A DNA stretch of 64,000 nt from Gemmiger sp. An87 (GTDB lineage Bacteria > Bacillota > Clostridia > Oscillospirales > Ruminococcaceae), in assembly GCF_002159185.1 (NCBI RefSeq), contig NZ_NFHD01000014.1, positions 24,476 through 88,475 on the forward strand, written 5' to 3'. Positions within the stretch are counted from its first letter, which is position 1, and the number at the start of each line of letters is the position of its first letter. The notes beneath the pieces are model-generated. The model saw nothing but the letters and a program-made list of their open reading frames with translations. It did no database searches and was not told the DNA's origin. The position numbers and the translations under genes are program-made. Of this stretch, positions 1 to 7,837 are shown one piece after another.

Positions 1-16
1 GGTAAACTGAAATAAA

Positions 17-80
17 ACAAAAAGGTCCGAGACCGTGAACAGAGCAAATCGCTCTTCGCACGGCCTCGGGCCTTTTTGAT
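17..80. terminator. Bidirectional rho-independent terminator
   Basis: A long hairpin has arms GGTCCGAGACCGTG and CACGGCCTCGGGCC with an inner AGAGC/GCTCT stem. It is flanked by an A-run on the left and a T-run on the right, so it can end transcription in both directions. It lies just past the stop of the leftward RNase M5-like gene and closes the leftward housekeeping block. Confidence 0.8.
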
Positions 81-673
81 TACTCTTCAGTCTGCTCGGC
101 CAGCGCCTGGGCTTCCTCGTAGGTATAAAGCTGATTGAGCACCTGGCAAAGTGCCTTCTTGGAAAGGCGGGGCGGCAGGCCCAACCTGCGCAGAAACGCA
201 AAACGCTGCTCCTGACTGCCTGCGGTGCCGGAAAGCCCCCACTGGTACAGATCGGTATAGGTGATGGCCCGGCCACTGCGGGCAGCGGTTTCGCTGGCGC
301 CCGCGTCCAGCAGCGCCTTTTTCAGCGCCTCAGGCGGCAGACCCTCCACACCCAGCAGGCCTTCTTTCCCAGGAACCGCTTTGCGGGACTCCTTGCCCGG
401 AATAGCGGGTACATAGGCCTGCCGTACGTACTCCTGTCCAATCAGGTTGGACAAGAAGTTCCGGATGCGGAAGCCTGCCGCGTCCGGGTCAGTGAGCAGA
501 ATCACGCCCCGCTGGCGGCCCAGCTTTTTAAGCAGGGCCTGGGTCTGTTTGTCCTTGTAGATGGCGAAGCCGTCGGTGGTGAGGATCAGACCATCCACCA
601 CCGCACTGAGTGCGGCCGCATCGTATCGGCCCTCCACCACAATCACCTGCTGAATACGAAGCTTTTCGTTCAT
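80..673 (-). CDS. rnmV: RNase M5-like TOPRIM nuclease
   Basis: The 197-residue protein begins MNEKLRIQQ and carries a TOPRIM core: the VVEGRYD acidic motif near residue 12 and LTDPDAAG near 60 with the paired aspartates that bind metal. This matches the RNase M5 family (5S rRNA maturation), in the variant with a C-terminal DUF4093-type region common in Clostridia. An upstream in-frame ATG exists but would sit inside holA. The chosen ATG overlaps the holA stop as ATGA, suggesting translational coupling. The usual partner ksgA is not adjacent, so the exact RNA substrate is inferred from family only. Confidence 0.8.
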   Translation of the reverse strand: MNEKLRIQQVIVVEGRYDAAALSAVVDGLILTTDGFAIYKDKQTQALLKKLGRQRGVILLTDPDAAGFRIRNFLSNLIGQEYVRQAYVPAIPGKESRKAVPGKEGLLGVEGLPPEALKKALLDAGASETAARSGRAITYTDLYQWGLSGTAGSQEQRFAFLRRLGLPPRLSKKALCQVLNQLYTYEEAQALAEQTEE

Positions 674-1698
674 CGGTTCACCCCCGCAGCTGCCAGACGG
701 CAAAGTGTGGTTTGCAGCAAAACAGCACTGTCCACCGGGGAGCCCTTCAGCCCCTGATCCAGCTCCAGCAGAATATCCAGGCATTGCTCCAGCTGAGGTA
801 AGGTGTACCGGGCAGCGGTTTCAGCGGACTTTTTCAGCCGGTAATCGCTGCCCTTGTAACCCAGATCCTTGTGCACCTGACTGTAGCTCTTCTTGATGGA
901 AAGGCCAGCCTTGACCCGGTACAGGTCCACATAGCTGCCGATCATGGCAGCGGTGATGGCGATGGGATCGTTCTGCAGCCGAAGCAGTGTGTTCAGCTTT
1001 TCGCAGGCCTTGGCGGCGTTTTTACCGGTAATCAGGCGGACCATATCAAAGACATCCGCCTCCAGATTCTGCGTGCTCATCTCCACAATCAGACCCGGGG
1101 TGATCTCGGTATAGCCACTGGCAGCGGCCAATTTGTCCACTTCGTTTTCCAACAGGAACAAGTCCTGTCCGCAGCGCTCCAGAAGAAGGCCCGCCGCGCT
1201 TTCGCTCATGACGGTGTCCATGCTCTGCGCCCGCTGCCGCAGCATGAGGCGAAGCTCCTGCACCCCGGGATGGGCTACCTCGGCAGCGTAGCCCAGTTCC
1301 TCACAAGTCTCGATCAGCTTTTTGGCCTGCTTGGGCAGCTTCAGCTTGCCCCGTTCCTCACTGAAGACACTGTGAATAACAAACACCGCATTTTCGGTGC
1401 TGGTCAGCACATCGCAGAATTCAGCCATATCCTTTTCCGAATAGGCCGAAGGCTGCAGCATAGGCAGCTCTACGATCCGGCGGGTACCGAAAAACGAGAT
1501 GGTGCCCGCCGCCATAACCAGTTCCTCCACCGTGGGGGCGGGACCGTCCAGCCGTGTGCTTTCTCCATCCTCCTGCAGCAGGGCGGCCGCTGTTTTTTCT
1601 GCGGCCGCCCGGGCCAAGAACGGATCGGAAGAATAATAATAGAAAACCGGCACGCCCTTTTTCAGCGCAGCCTGCTGTTTTTGCTCAGAATGCAGCAT
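670..1698 (-). CDS. holA: DNA polymerase III subunit delta
   Basis: A 342-residue protein of normal length for HolA, the clamp-loader subunit that opens the beta sliding clamp. Seen are the N-terminal degenerate AAA+ fold (PVFYYYSSDPFLARAAAEKTAAAL) and the C-terminal collar helices with the family-typical LRLQNDPIAITAAMIGSYVDLYRV. It overlaps comEC by 14 bp upstream and the RNase M5-like gene by 4 bp downstream, so the three are probably co-transcribed. comEC-holA adjacency is frequent in Firmicutes. Confidence 0.92.
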   Translation of the reverse strand: MLHSEQKQQAALKKGVPVFYYYSSDPFLARAAAEKTAAALLQEDGESTRLDGPAPTVEELVMAAGTISFFGTRRIVELPMLQPSAYSEKDMAEFCDVLTSTENAVFVIHSVFSEERGKLKLPKQAKKLIETCEELGYAAEVAHPGVQELRLMLRQRAQSMDTVMSESAAGLLLERCGQDLFLLENEVDKLAAASGYTEITPGLIVEMSTQNLEADVFDMVRLITGKNAAKACEKLNTLLRLQNDPIAITAAMIGSYVDLYRVKAGLSIKKSYSQVHKDLGYKGSDYRLKKSAETAARYTLPQLEQCLDILLELDQGLKGSPVDSAVLLQTTLCRLAAAGVNR

Positions 1699-3772
1699 TG
1701 GTTACCCCCTCAAATGTGATTGCCCTGCCGGGGCGAATGTACACGGTGCCGCCCAGAGGCGCATAGCGCCAGTGAACTCCCGTTTTACCGGAATGCCAGT
1801 CATAGACTTTGGCGGTAAGTACCTGCACCGGTTCCACCAGTCCCGGATTGGAGGAGCCTGCCAGCAGCAGGTCCGTTTGCAAAGGCGTACCTGCTTCCAG
1901 CTGGCCGGTGATCATTGCCACACGGTAGCCCTCAATCTCCATAAGAGCCAGATTGGCACCACTCTGATTGACCAGTGAAAGTCTTATCCCGTAAAAACTC
2001 TCGGTCCATTGTTCGTTTTCCGGGAGCTCTTCTGCGGAAAGCTGTCTTCCGGAAACGTTCAGGCTCCCTGAATTCTGGCGCAGGTCCACCCAGAGTTCCG
2101 CCCCGTCCAAGCCCTGCGCTTCCAGCGCAGCTTGTGCCTGCTGACGGTTGCTTTCTCCGCCTCGGAACAGCACCATTGCATGCTGCTGTACTGTTATCAC
2201 CGCGCAGGGATTGGATGTACTCCCTACCAGACGGATTGTGATCACGTCCCGTCCCAGATGGTTGAAAAGCCCGAAGGACGCCACCAGCCCTACGCACAGA
2301 ACCGGAAGCGCCCAGCGAAGGCGCCGCTTTTTCCAGGCATACCAAAGAGCCGCCCCGCAGACAAGCACAGCAAACACCGTGAATGCCTTGGGCAGCACCA
2401 GCTGCGCAGCCGGAAGCGACGAAGTGTAAAACACAATGGCGTTCTGCAGCTTTACCAGAAGTGCCGCCAGAAGCATCACTGCGCGGGTGATGTGGTACAA
2501 GGCCGGAACAAGTCCGGTCACCGCACAGATCAGGCCCAGACAGACAATAGGCCCAACCAGGGGCATTACCAGCAAGTTGGTCAGTACGGAAACGCCGCTG
2601 ACCGAAAGGCCGTGCAGCAGTTGGAGCGGCAGCGTAAATACTGCTGCCAGAAGCGGAACCAACAGCACCGTACATCCTTGCCGTATCCGACAGCGCCAGG
2701 GATGTTCCTCCTGTTCACTCAGCCGCATGGGCGGAAAGAGGCGGGCGGCACAGAGTACGCCGAGCGTGGCCGCGAAGGAAAGCTGAAGCCCAAGATCGCA
2801 CACCGCATAGCAATTTTGCAACGAGAGCAGCACCGCAGCAACTCCCAGTGAGGTAAAGGAGTCGGCCGGCTGGAGAAACAGCGCACCGGCGTAAAAAATC
2901 AGCGCACCAATTCCGGCACGGGTTACTGACGGTGTGAAGCCTACCAGAGCCATCATGCCCACCACCAAAACCATAGCAGCCAGTGCTTTCTGACGCCGGA
3001 ATCGGCCGCTGCAGGGGCGATTGCCCAGAAATGCGCCGCACAAAAGCGTCAGGTGAAGGCCGGATACCACCAGCAGATGCGAAACACCTGCTGCGCGATA
3101 GGCATCGGTGATCTCATCGGTCAGGCGGCTTTTATCCCCCACTGCCATAGCGGCGAGCACACTGCCCAGCTCCGGTGCGAGATAGCGGCGGCAATTGCGG
3201 GCAAGGGTTTCCTGCAGTTGACGCAGGACAAAGCGTGGCGCCCGGCTCTGCCCTTCCAGTGTCACATCCTCTGCGGTTGTCGCTTGCAGCAACACGCCGT
3301 CCGCCAGATTGCCGTAGTAGTATTCGTCCTCTTCCAAAAGTTCCACAGAAAAGGTCCCGCGAAGCAGATCGGCTCGTTCGCATTCCGGCATTGCCACCGC
3401 CGAAATGCGAAACCGTTTCCAGACGGGAAGCGATTTGCCGTTCAGCTCCAGCACGGTGAACTCACCGCGTACCGTCCCATCCTGAAAGCCGGGGTCCACC
3501 TGTTCGGCCAGCACGACTGCTTCCACCTCTTGCCCTGCAAGCGCAAAGGCAGGGGCTACTACTGTGTCGTACATCAACGAGTGAAGGAAAATCGCAGTCA
3601 GCCCCACCAGCGGAAGGAGAAAACTGTAGTTTCGTTTTCTCAGTGCCAATGCGCACCAGAATACGCATACAAAAACTGCCGCGAGCAGCCCAAGGGCTGC
3701 AGGCGGCAGATACACAGCGATGAGTTTGGCGGAAAACCAAACAAAACAGCAAGCTGCCAGTACCCGTCTCAT
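1685..3772 (-). CDS. comEC: ComEC/Rec2 DNA-uptake channel protein
   Basis: About 695 residues from MRRVLAACC. Order: N-terminal membrane segments, an extracellular OB-like region, the competence domain with HLLVVSGLHLTLL, about eight membrane helices, then a C-terminal region where other ComEC proteins carry a metallo-beta-lactamase fold. ComEC forms the channel that passes single-stranded DNA across the membrane in natural transformation. The C-terminal region here has no HxHxDH motif, so the nuclease centre appears lost. Longer in-frame starts run into apt. There is no strong ribosome site before this ATG, so the start is moderately certain. Confidence 0.88.
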   Translation of the reverse strand: MRRVLAACCFVWFSAKLIAVYLPPAALGLLAAVFVCVFWCALALRKRNYSFLLPLVGLTAIFLHSLMYDTVVAPAFALAGQEVEAVVLAEQVDPGFQDGTVRGEFTVLELNGKSLPVWKRFRISAVAMPECERADLLRGTFSVELLEEDEYYYGNLADGVLLQATTAEDVTLEGQSRAPRFVLRQLQETLARNCRRYLAPELGSVLAAMAVGDKSRLTDEITDAYRAAGVSHLLVVSGLHLTLLCGAFLGNRPCSGRFRRQKALAAMVLVVGMMALVGFTPSVTRAGIGALIFYAGALFLQPADSFTSLGVAAVLLSLQNCYAVCDLGLQLSFAATLGVLCAARLFPPMRLSEQEEHPWRCRIRQGCTVLLVPLLAAVFTLPLQLLHGLSVSGVSVLTNLLVMPLVGPIVCLGLICAVTGLVPALYHITRAVMLLAALLVKLQNAIVFYTSSLPAAQLVLPKAFTVFAVLVCGAALWYAWKKRRLRWALPVLCVGLVASFGLFNHLGRDVITIRLVGSTSNPCAVITVQQHAMVLFRGGESNRQQAQAALEAQGLDGAELWVDLRQNSGSLNVSGRQLSAEELPENEQWTESFYGIRLSLVNQSGANLALMEIEGYRVAMITGQLEAGTPLQTDLLLAGSSNPGLVEPVQVLTAKVYDWHSGKTGVHWRYAPLGGTVYIRPGRAITFEGVTNAAF

Positions 3773-3785
3773 TCGTGTGCGGGGA

Positions 3786-4325
3786 TCAATGGGTGAACAG
3801 AGGCAGTTTTTCCAGGAAAATGATATCGGTGCGGTCGGCAGCGTCACCTTCTGCCAGTGCTGCTGCACGGCCCACAACCGTACCGGTGCTCTTTTCCACC
3901 AGGGTCTCCAGCGCATGCAGGGAGCCGCCGGTGCTGATCACATCATCCACGATCAGAATCCGCTTGCCATCCATGGCTTCCAGATCCTTATGGTCGATTA
4001 CCAGCTTCTGGCGGGCGCTGGTGGTGATGGACTGATCCTCCACAACCACCGGATTCTGCATGTAAAGCTTTTCACCTTTACGCGCAGGAATATACAATTT
4101 TCCGCTCTGGCGGCTCATCTCATAGGCCAGAGGAATGCCCTTTGCCTCGGCAGTAACGATCACATCGAACTCCGGGCACTTCTCAAGCAGCGCTTTGGCT
4201 CAGGCAACGGTCAGCTCCACATCGCTGAACATAATGAACGCGGCGATGGAAAGATGCTCGTTAATGGCACAGATGGGCAGCTCCCGGGTCAGGCCCGCCA
4301 CATGCAGGGTATAGGTCTCGCTCAT
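3786..4325 (-). pseudogene. apt: Adenine phosphoribosyltransferase interrupted by an in-frame TGA
   Basis: Read through, the frame gives a 179-codon APT: MSETYTLHVAGLTRELPIC at the start, then VIVTAEAKGIPLAYEM and the PRPP-binding signature ILIVDDVISTGGS. Codon 42 is TGA (4200-4202), between FSDVELTVA and AKALLEKCPEFDV. Family members carry an alanine or cysteine here, so one change from TGC or a similar codon explains it. Without readthrough, translation would yield 41 residues plus a possible 125-residue product from an internal ATG at 4163 that keeps the PRPP loop. The region most resembles the larger APT/XPT-like phosphoribosyltransferases of Clostridia. Sequencing error or recent mutation cannot be separated here. 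Confidence 0.8.
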
Positions 4326-4374
4326 AATCAGATATCTCCTTTTTCTCGGTCACACAGCACAAAACGGCCGCGCA

Positions 4375-4713
4375 TCAGCCCGGAGGCCAGGCAAGGCTGC
4401 GCTTCGCCAGCACATGAAAGTGCAAATGCTTTACACTCTGACCGCCGTCCTCACCCACATTGGTTACCACACGATAGCCGTTGTCGCAGCCCAGCTCCTT
4501 GCACAGGCGGGCGATGGTGGCAAATACATGGGCCAGCAGCTCGCCATCCTGCTCGCCGAGTGCGGCAGCGGAATCCACATGCTGCTTGGGAATCACCAGA
4601 AAGTGAACCGGCGCCTGGGGATCAATGTCATAGAACGCAAGGATCTTGTCGTCCTCGAACAGCTTATTCGAGGGAATCTGTCCCTGGGCGATCTTGCAGA
4701 ACAAGCAATCCAT
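4375..4713 (-). CDS. hinT: HIT-family nucleoside phosphoramidase (HinT-like)
   Basis: A 112-residue HIT protein. The catalytic histidine triad HLHFH is at residues 96-100, and the N-terminal DCLFCKI plus an internal histidine are typical of the zinc-containing HinT branch. Family members hydrolyse AMP-lysine and related phosphoramidates. The C-terminus RSLAWPPG is the normal family end. It is the first gene after the alaS terminator in a leftward run with apt and comEC. A clear AAAGGAG site precedes the ATG. Confidence 0.92.
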   Translation of the reverse strand: MDCLFCKIAQGQIPSNKLFEDDKILAFYDIDPQAPVHFLVIPKQHVDSAAALGEQDGELLAHVFATIARLCKELGCDNGYRVVTNVGEDGGQSVKHLHFHVLAKRSLAWPPG

Positions 4714-4758
4714 TAAAACATCTCCTTTCCAGAATTCAACAATGCTGCAAAACAGGCT

Positions 4759-4790
4759 GCGAACACCGGGAGAGCTTTCCCGGTGTTCGC
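4759..4790 (-). terminator. Terminator-like hairpin after alaS
   Basis: A 13-bp stem with arms GCGAACACCGGGA and TCCCGGTGTTCGC sits 20 bp past the alaS stop. The T-stretch on the minus strand is short and offset, so termination may be partial. Confidence 0.6.
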
Positions 4791-4809
4791 AGTGAATAAC
4801 AGAATGAAA

Positions 4810-7479
4810 TCAGCCTTCCAGAACGTTCTTCACAATACCGGCTACGGCATTCAGTGCCTCGTCGATCTTGTTCTCATCCTTCAGACCGGCCATGGCGAAA
4901 TCAGGCTTGCCGCCGCCGTTACCGCCGGCGATGGCAGCGATCTGCTTAACCAGAACACCAGCCTTCAGGCCCGCATCCAGAGCACCCTTGCCGCAGGCAA
5001 CTGCCAGGGTGATCTTGCCATCGGTGGAGCCCACCAGAGCAGCCACGGTGTTGGGAGCCTTATCGCGCACCTTTTCCGCCATGCTGCGCAGCGCCTCAGG
5101 CGCGGTACCGGAGAAGTACGCGGTCAGGATCTTGATGCCATTCACGTCCTCGGCAGCCTCAAACAGGCCGTCGATCTTGCTGGCAGCAGCAGCGGCCTTG
5201 GCAGCATCCAGCTCCTTGCTCAGAGCCTTCACCTCGCTGGCCACAGCCACAGCGCGCAGGGGCAGATCCTTCATGTTGTTGACCTTCAGCGCATCGGCAA
5301 CCTTGTGCAGCATCTCGGTGCGCTCGTCCAGCAGGTTCAGCACGCCGTAGCCGGTGGTGCCTTCGATACGGCGGATACCGGCGGCTACGCTGGACTCGCT
5401 GAGAATTTTGAAGCAGCCCAGCTGAGCGGTGTTCTTCACATGAGTACCGCCGCAGAACTCGGTGGACCAGCCGTTCACGTCCACAACGCGAACCACGTCG
5501 CCGTACTTCTCGCCGAACAGAGCCATGGCACCCATCTTCTTGGCCTCTGCAATGGGCAGGTTCTGGATGTTCACGTCCAGAGCCTCGAAGATCTTCTGGT
5601 TCACGATGTGCTCCACCAGAGCCAGCTCTTCGGGAGTCACAGCGCTGAAATGAGTGAAGTCGAAGCGCACGCGCTCGTCGTCCTCATAGGAACCGGCCTG
5701 ATGCACGTGGCTGCCCAGCACCTCGCGCAGAGCCTTCTGCAGCAGGTGAGCACTGGTGTGGTTACGGGCAATGGACATCCGGCGGCCCTTGGACACAGCG
5801 GCAGTTACGCCGTCGCCCACCTTTACGGTGCCCTCCATCAGGGTGCAGGTGTGCACGAAGTAGCCCTTACCGGTCTTCTTCACATCCTTCACTTCCAGAC
5901 AGGCGCCATCAGTGGTCACGATGGAACCGGTGTCGGCCACCTGTCCGCCGCTCTCCGCGTAGAAGGGAGTCTGATCCAGAACAACCAGAACGCCTTCCTT
6001 GGCGCCCTCGTCGGTGGAGATGGCATCCTCCAGCTCTTCACCATCGGACAGAGCCATAACCTGGCCCTTGTCCTCCAGCTTCTCGTAGCCGGTGAACACG
6101 GTGGCAGGTACGGTCAGCTCGCTGAACAGATCGGAATCCCAGCCGGAGATGCCGCGGGACAGACGGTCCTTGCGGGCCTTCTCCTTCTGCTTCTTCATCT
6201 CGGAGTGGAAGTTCTCCTCATCCACGGTGATGCCAGCTTCAGCGGCGATCTCGCGAGTCAGATCCAGGGGGAAACCGAAGGTATCATTCAGCTTGAAGGC
6301 ATCGATACCGGAGAGAATCTTCTCCTTGCCGGCCACAGCAGCCTTGGTGATGTTGTCGATCAGACCGTTCAGGATGGTCATGCCCTGGTCGATAGTCTTG
6401 TAGAAGCGCTCTTCCTCGGTGCCGATAACCTTCTTGATGTAGTCAGCATGCTCTTCCAGCTCGGGATAACCGGCCTTGTTCTCGTGGATTACAGTGTCCA
6501 CCAGCTCGGTCAGGAAGGGGCGGGTGATGCCCAGCATCCGGCCATGACGGGCGGCGCGGCGCAGCAGGCGGCGCAGCACGTAGCCGCGGCCCTCGTTGGA
6601 GGGCATAATGCCGTCGCTCACCATGAAGGTGGTGGAACGGATGTGGTCGGTGATCACACGGATGGAGATGTCGGTCTTGGCATCCTCACCGTAAGTCTTG
6701 CCGCTGATCTTCTCCACATGGTTCAGGATGGCGCGAACGGTGTCAACCTCGAACAGGTTGCCCACGCCCTGCATCACGCAGGCCAGACGCTCCAGGCCCA
6801 TGCCGGTATCGATGTTGGGGCGCTCCAGGCGGGTGTAGTTACCCTTGCCGTCGGAGTCGAACTGGCTGAACACCAGGTTCCATACCTCCATGTAACGGTC
6901 ACAGTCGCAGCCAACCTTGCAGTCGGGCTTGCCGCAGCCATGCTCGGGGCCGCGGTCAAAGTAGATCTCGCTGCAGGGGCCGCAGGGGCCGGAGCCGTGC
7001 TCCCAGAAGTTGTCTTCCTTGCCAAAACGGACCATGTGATCCTCAGCAATGCCGATGTCCTTGGTCCAGATGTCCCAGGCCTCGTCGTCATCTTCGTAAA
7101 CCGAGATGTACAGCAGCTCGGCGGGGATCTCCAGCACCTTGGTCAGGAACTCCCAGGCCCAGGCAGTGGCTTCCTTCTTGAAGTAATCCTGGAAGCTGAA
7201 GTTGCCCAGCATCTCAAAGTAGGTGCCGTGACGGGCAGTGATACCCACGCGCTCGATATCCGGGGTACGGATGCACTTCTGGCAGGTGGTCACCCGATGG
7301 CAGGGGGGCTCTTCCTGGCCCAGGAACCATTTCTTCATGGGGGCCATGCCGCTGTTGATCAGCAGCAGGCTGTTGTCGTTTTTCGGCACCAGGGGGAAGC
7401 TGTCCAGCCGCAGGTGGCCCTTGCTCTCGAAAAACGAAAGATACTTTTCACGCAGTTCATTCAAACCGGTCCATTGCAT
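4810..7479 (-). CDS. alaS: Alanyl-tRNA synthetase
   Basis: The 889-residue length and domain order match AlaS: class II catalytic core starting MQWTGLNELREKYLSFFESKGHL (cut here), tRNA-recognition helices, the editing domain with its zinc-site motifs NHTSAHLLQKAL and CGGTHV, then the C-Ala domain with GGNGGGKPDFAMAG. It charges tRNA-Ala in the cytoplasm and hydrolyses Ser/Gly mischarged products. The gene is preceded by a T-box leader whose specifier reads as an Ala codon, so expression should rise when tRNA-Ala is uncharged. Confidence 0.98.
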   Translation of the reverse strand: MQWTGLNELREKYLSFFESKGHLRLDSFPLVPKNDNSLLLINSGMAPMKKWFLGQEEPPCHRVTTCQKCIRTPDIERVGITARHGTYFEMLGNFSFQDYFKKEATAWAWEFLTKVLEIPAELLYISVYEDDDEAWDIWTKDIGIAEDHMVRFGKEDNFWEHGSGPCGPCSEIYFDRGPEHGCGKPDCKVGCDCDRYMEVWNLVFSQFDSDGKGNYTRLERPNIDTGMGLERLACVMQGVGNLFEVDTVRAILNHVEKISGKTYGEDAKTDISIRVITDHIRSTTFMVSDGIMPSNEGRGYVLRRLLRRAARHGRMLGITRPFLTELVDTVIHENKAGYPELEEHADYIKKVIGTEEERFYKTIDQGMTILNGLIDNITKAAVAGKEKILSGIDAFKLNDTFGFPLDLTREIAAEAGITVDEENFHSEMKKQKEKARKDRLSRGISGWDSDLFSELTVPATVFTGYEKLEDKGQVMALSDGEELEDAISTDEGAKEGVLVVLDQTPFYAESGGQVADTGSIVTTDGACLEVKDVKKTGKGYFVHTCTLMEGTVKVGDGVTAAVSKGRRMSIARNHTSAHLLQKALREVLGSHVHQAGSYEDDERVRFDFTHFSAVTPEELALVEHIVNQKIFEALDVNIQNLPIAEAKKMGAMALFGEKYGDVVRVVDVNGWSTEFCGGTHVKNTAQLGCFKILSESSVAAGIRRIEGTTGYGVLNLLDERTEMLHKVADALKVNNMKDLPLRAVAVASEVKALSKELDAAKAAAAASKIDGLFEAAEDVNGIKILTAYFSGTAPEALRSMAEKVRDKAPNTVAALVGSTDGKITLAVACGKGALDAGLKAGVLVKQIAAIAGGNGGGKPDFAMAGLKDENKIDEALNAVAGIVKNVLEG

Positions 7480-7544
7480 CGTTCATAACTCCTCTACATG
7501 TGTTGTGCGCAAAACGCCTGATCGGATAATTGCCGGAGTGCCCC

Positions 7545-7803
7545 AGAAAAAAGAATAGCCCACGCCCCCAAACAGGGACGAAGGCTACAAAAATCTCCGT
7601 GGTACCACCCAGATTGCGGTTTTAAAACATCAAAACCGCCGCTTTTTGCGCGTTAACGCCGCGTTACGCCCGACTCATCGCCGGGGGCTCAAGGGTGGCA
7701 TGCGGCGGGAAAACAAGCAGAAACCTTGCACCGAAACGGTTCCCTCTCTGAAGCTGTCTGCCCGCCATTGGCCCTATCACAGCCATTATCATGATCAATT
7801 ACT
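7545..7803 (-). promoter_or_regulatory. T-box riboswitch (Ala) of alaS
   Basis: Reading leftward, the leader holds the T-box core GGGTGGTACCACGG (about 7596-7610), which pairs with the 3 prime end of uncharged tRNA. It is followed by a terminator stem whose arms start TAGCC and end GGCTA, then a T-run near 7551-7557. Upstream are the stem I elements AGAGAGGG and GGTGCAAGG. A GCC triplet at 7697-7699, followed by ACCCTTGAGC in the usual specifier position, is the probable specifier and decodes alanine. This explains the whole 350-base gap between alaS and the penicillin-binding protein gene. Confidence 0.9.
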
Positions 7804-7808
7804 TTAAC

Positions 7809-7837
7809 AGTATAGCGCGTACCGCTTTGATTGTCAA
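7809..7837 (-). promoter_or_regulatory. Sigma-A promoter for the alaS T-box leader
   Basis: On the minus strand TTGACA (7832-7837) and TATACT (7809-7814) are separated by exactly 17 bases, a near-consensus promoter. The -35 overlaps the 3 prime end of the upstream penicillin-binding protein gene. Confidence 0.88.

Noticed and set aside
4200..4202. Selenocysteine insertion at the apt TGA
   Set aside because: No clear hairpin follows the TGA, the position is not a redox site in this family, and a one-base change explains it.
4783..7488. 901-codon open frame on the plus strand opposite alaS
   Set aside because: It mirrors alaS codons (His/Val/Gly/Leu-rich translation), has no ribosome site and no recognisable domain; alaS is unmistakable.
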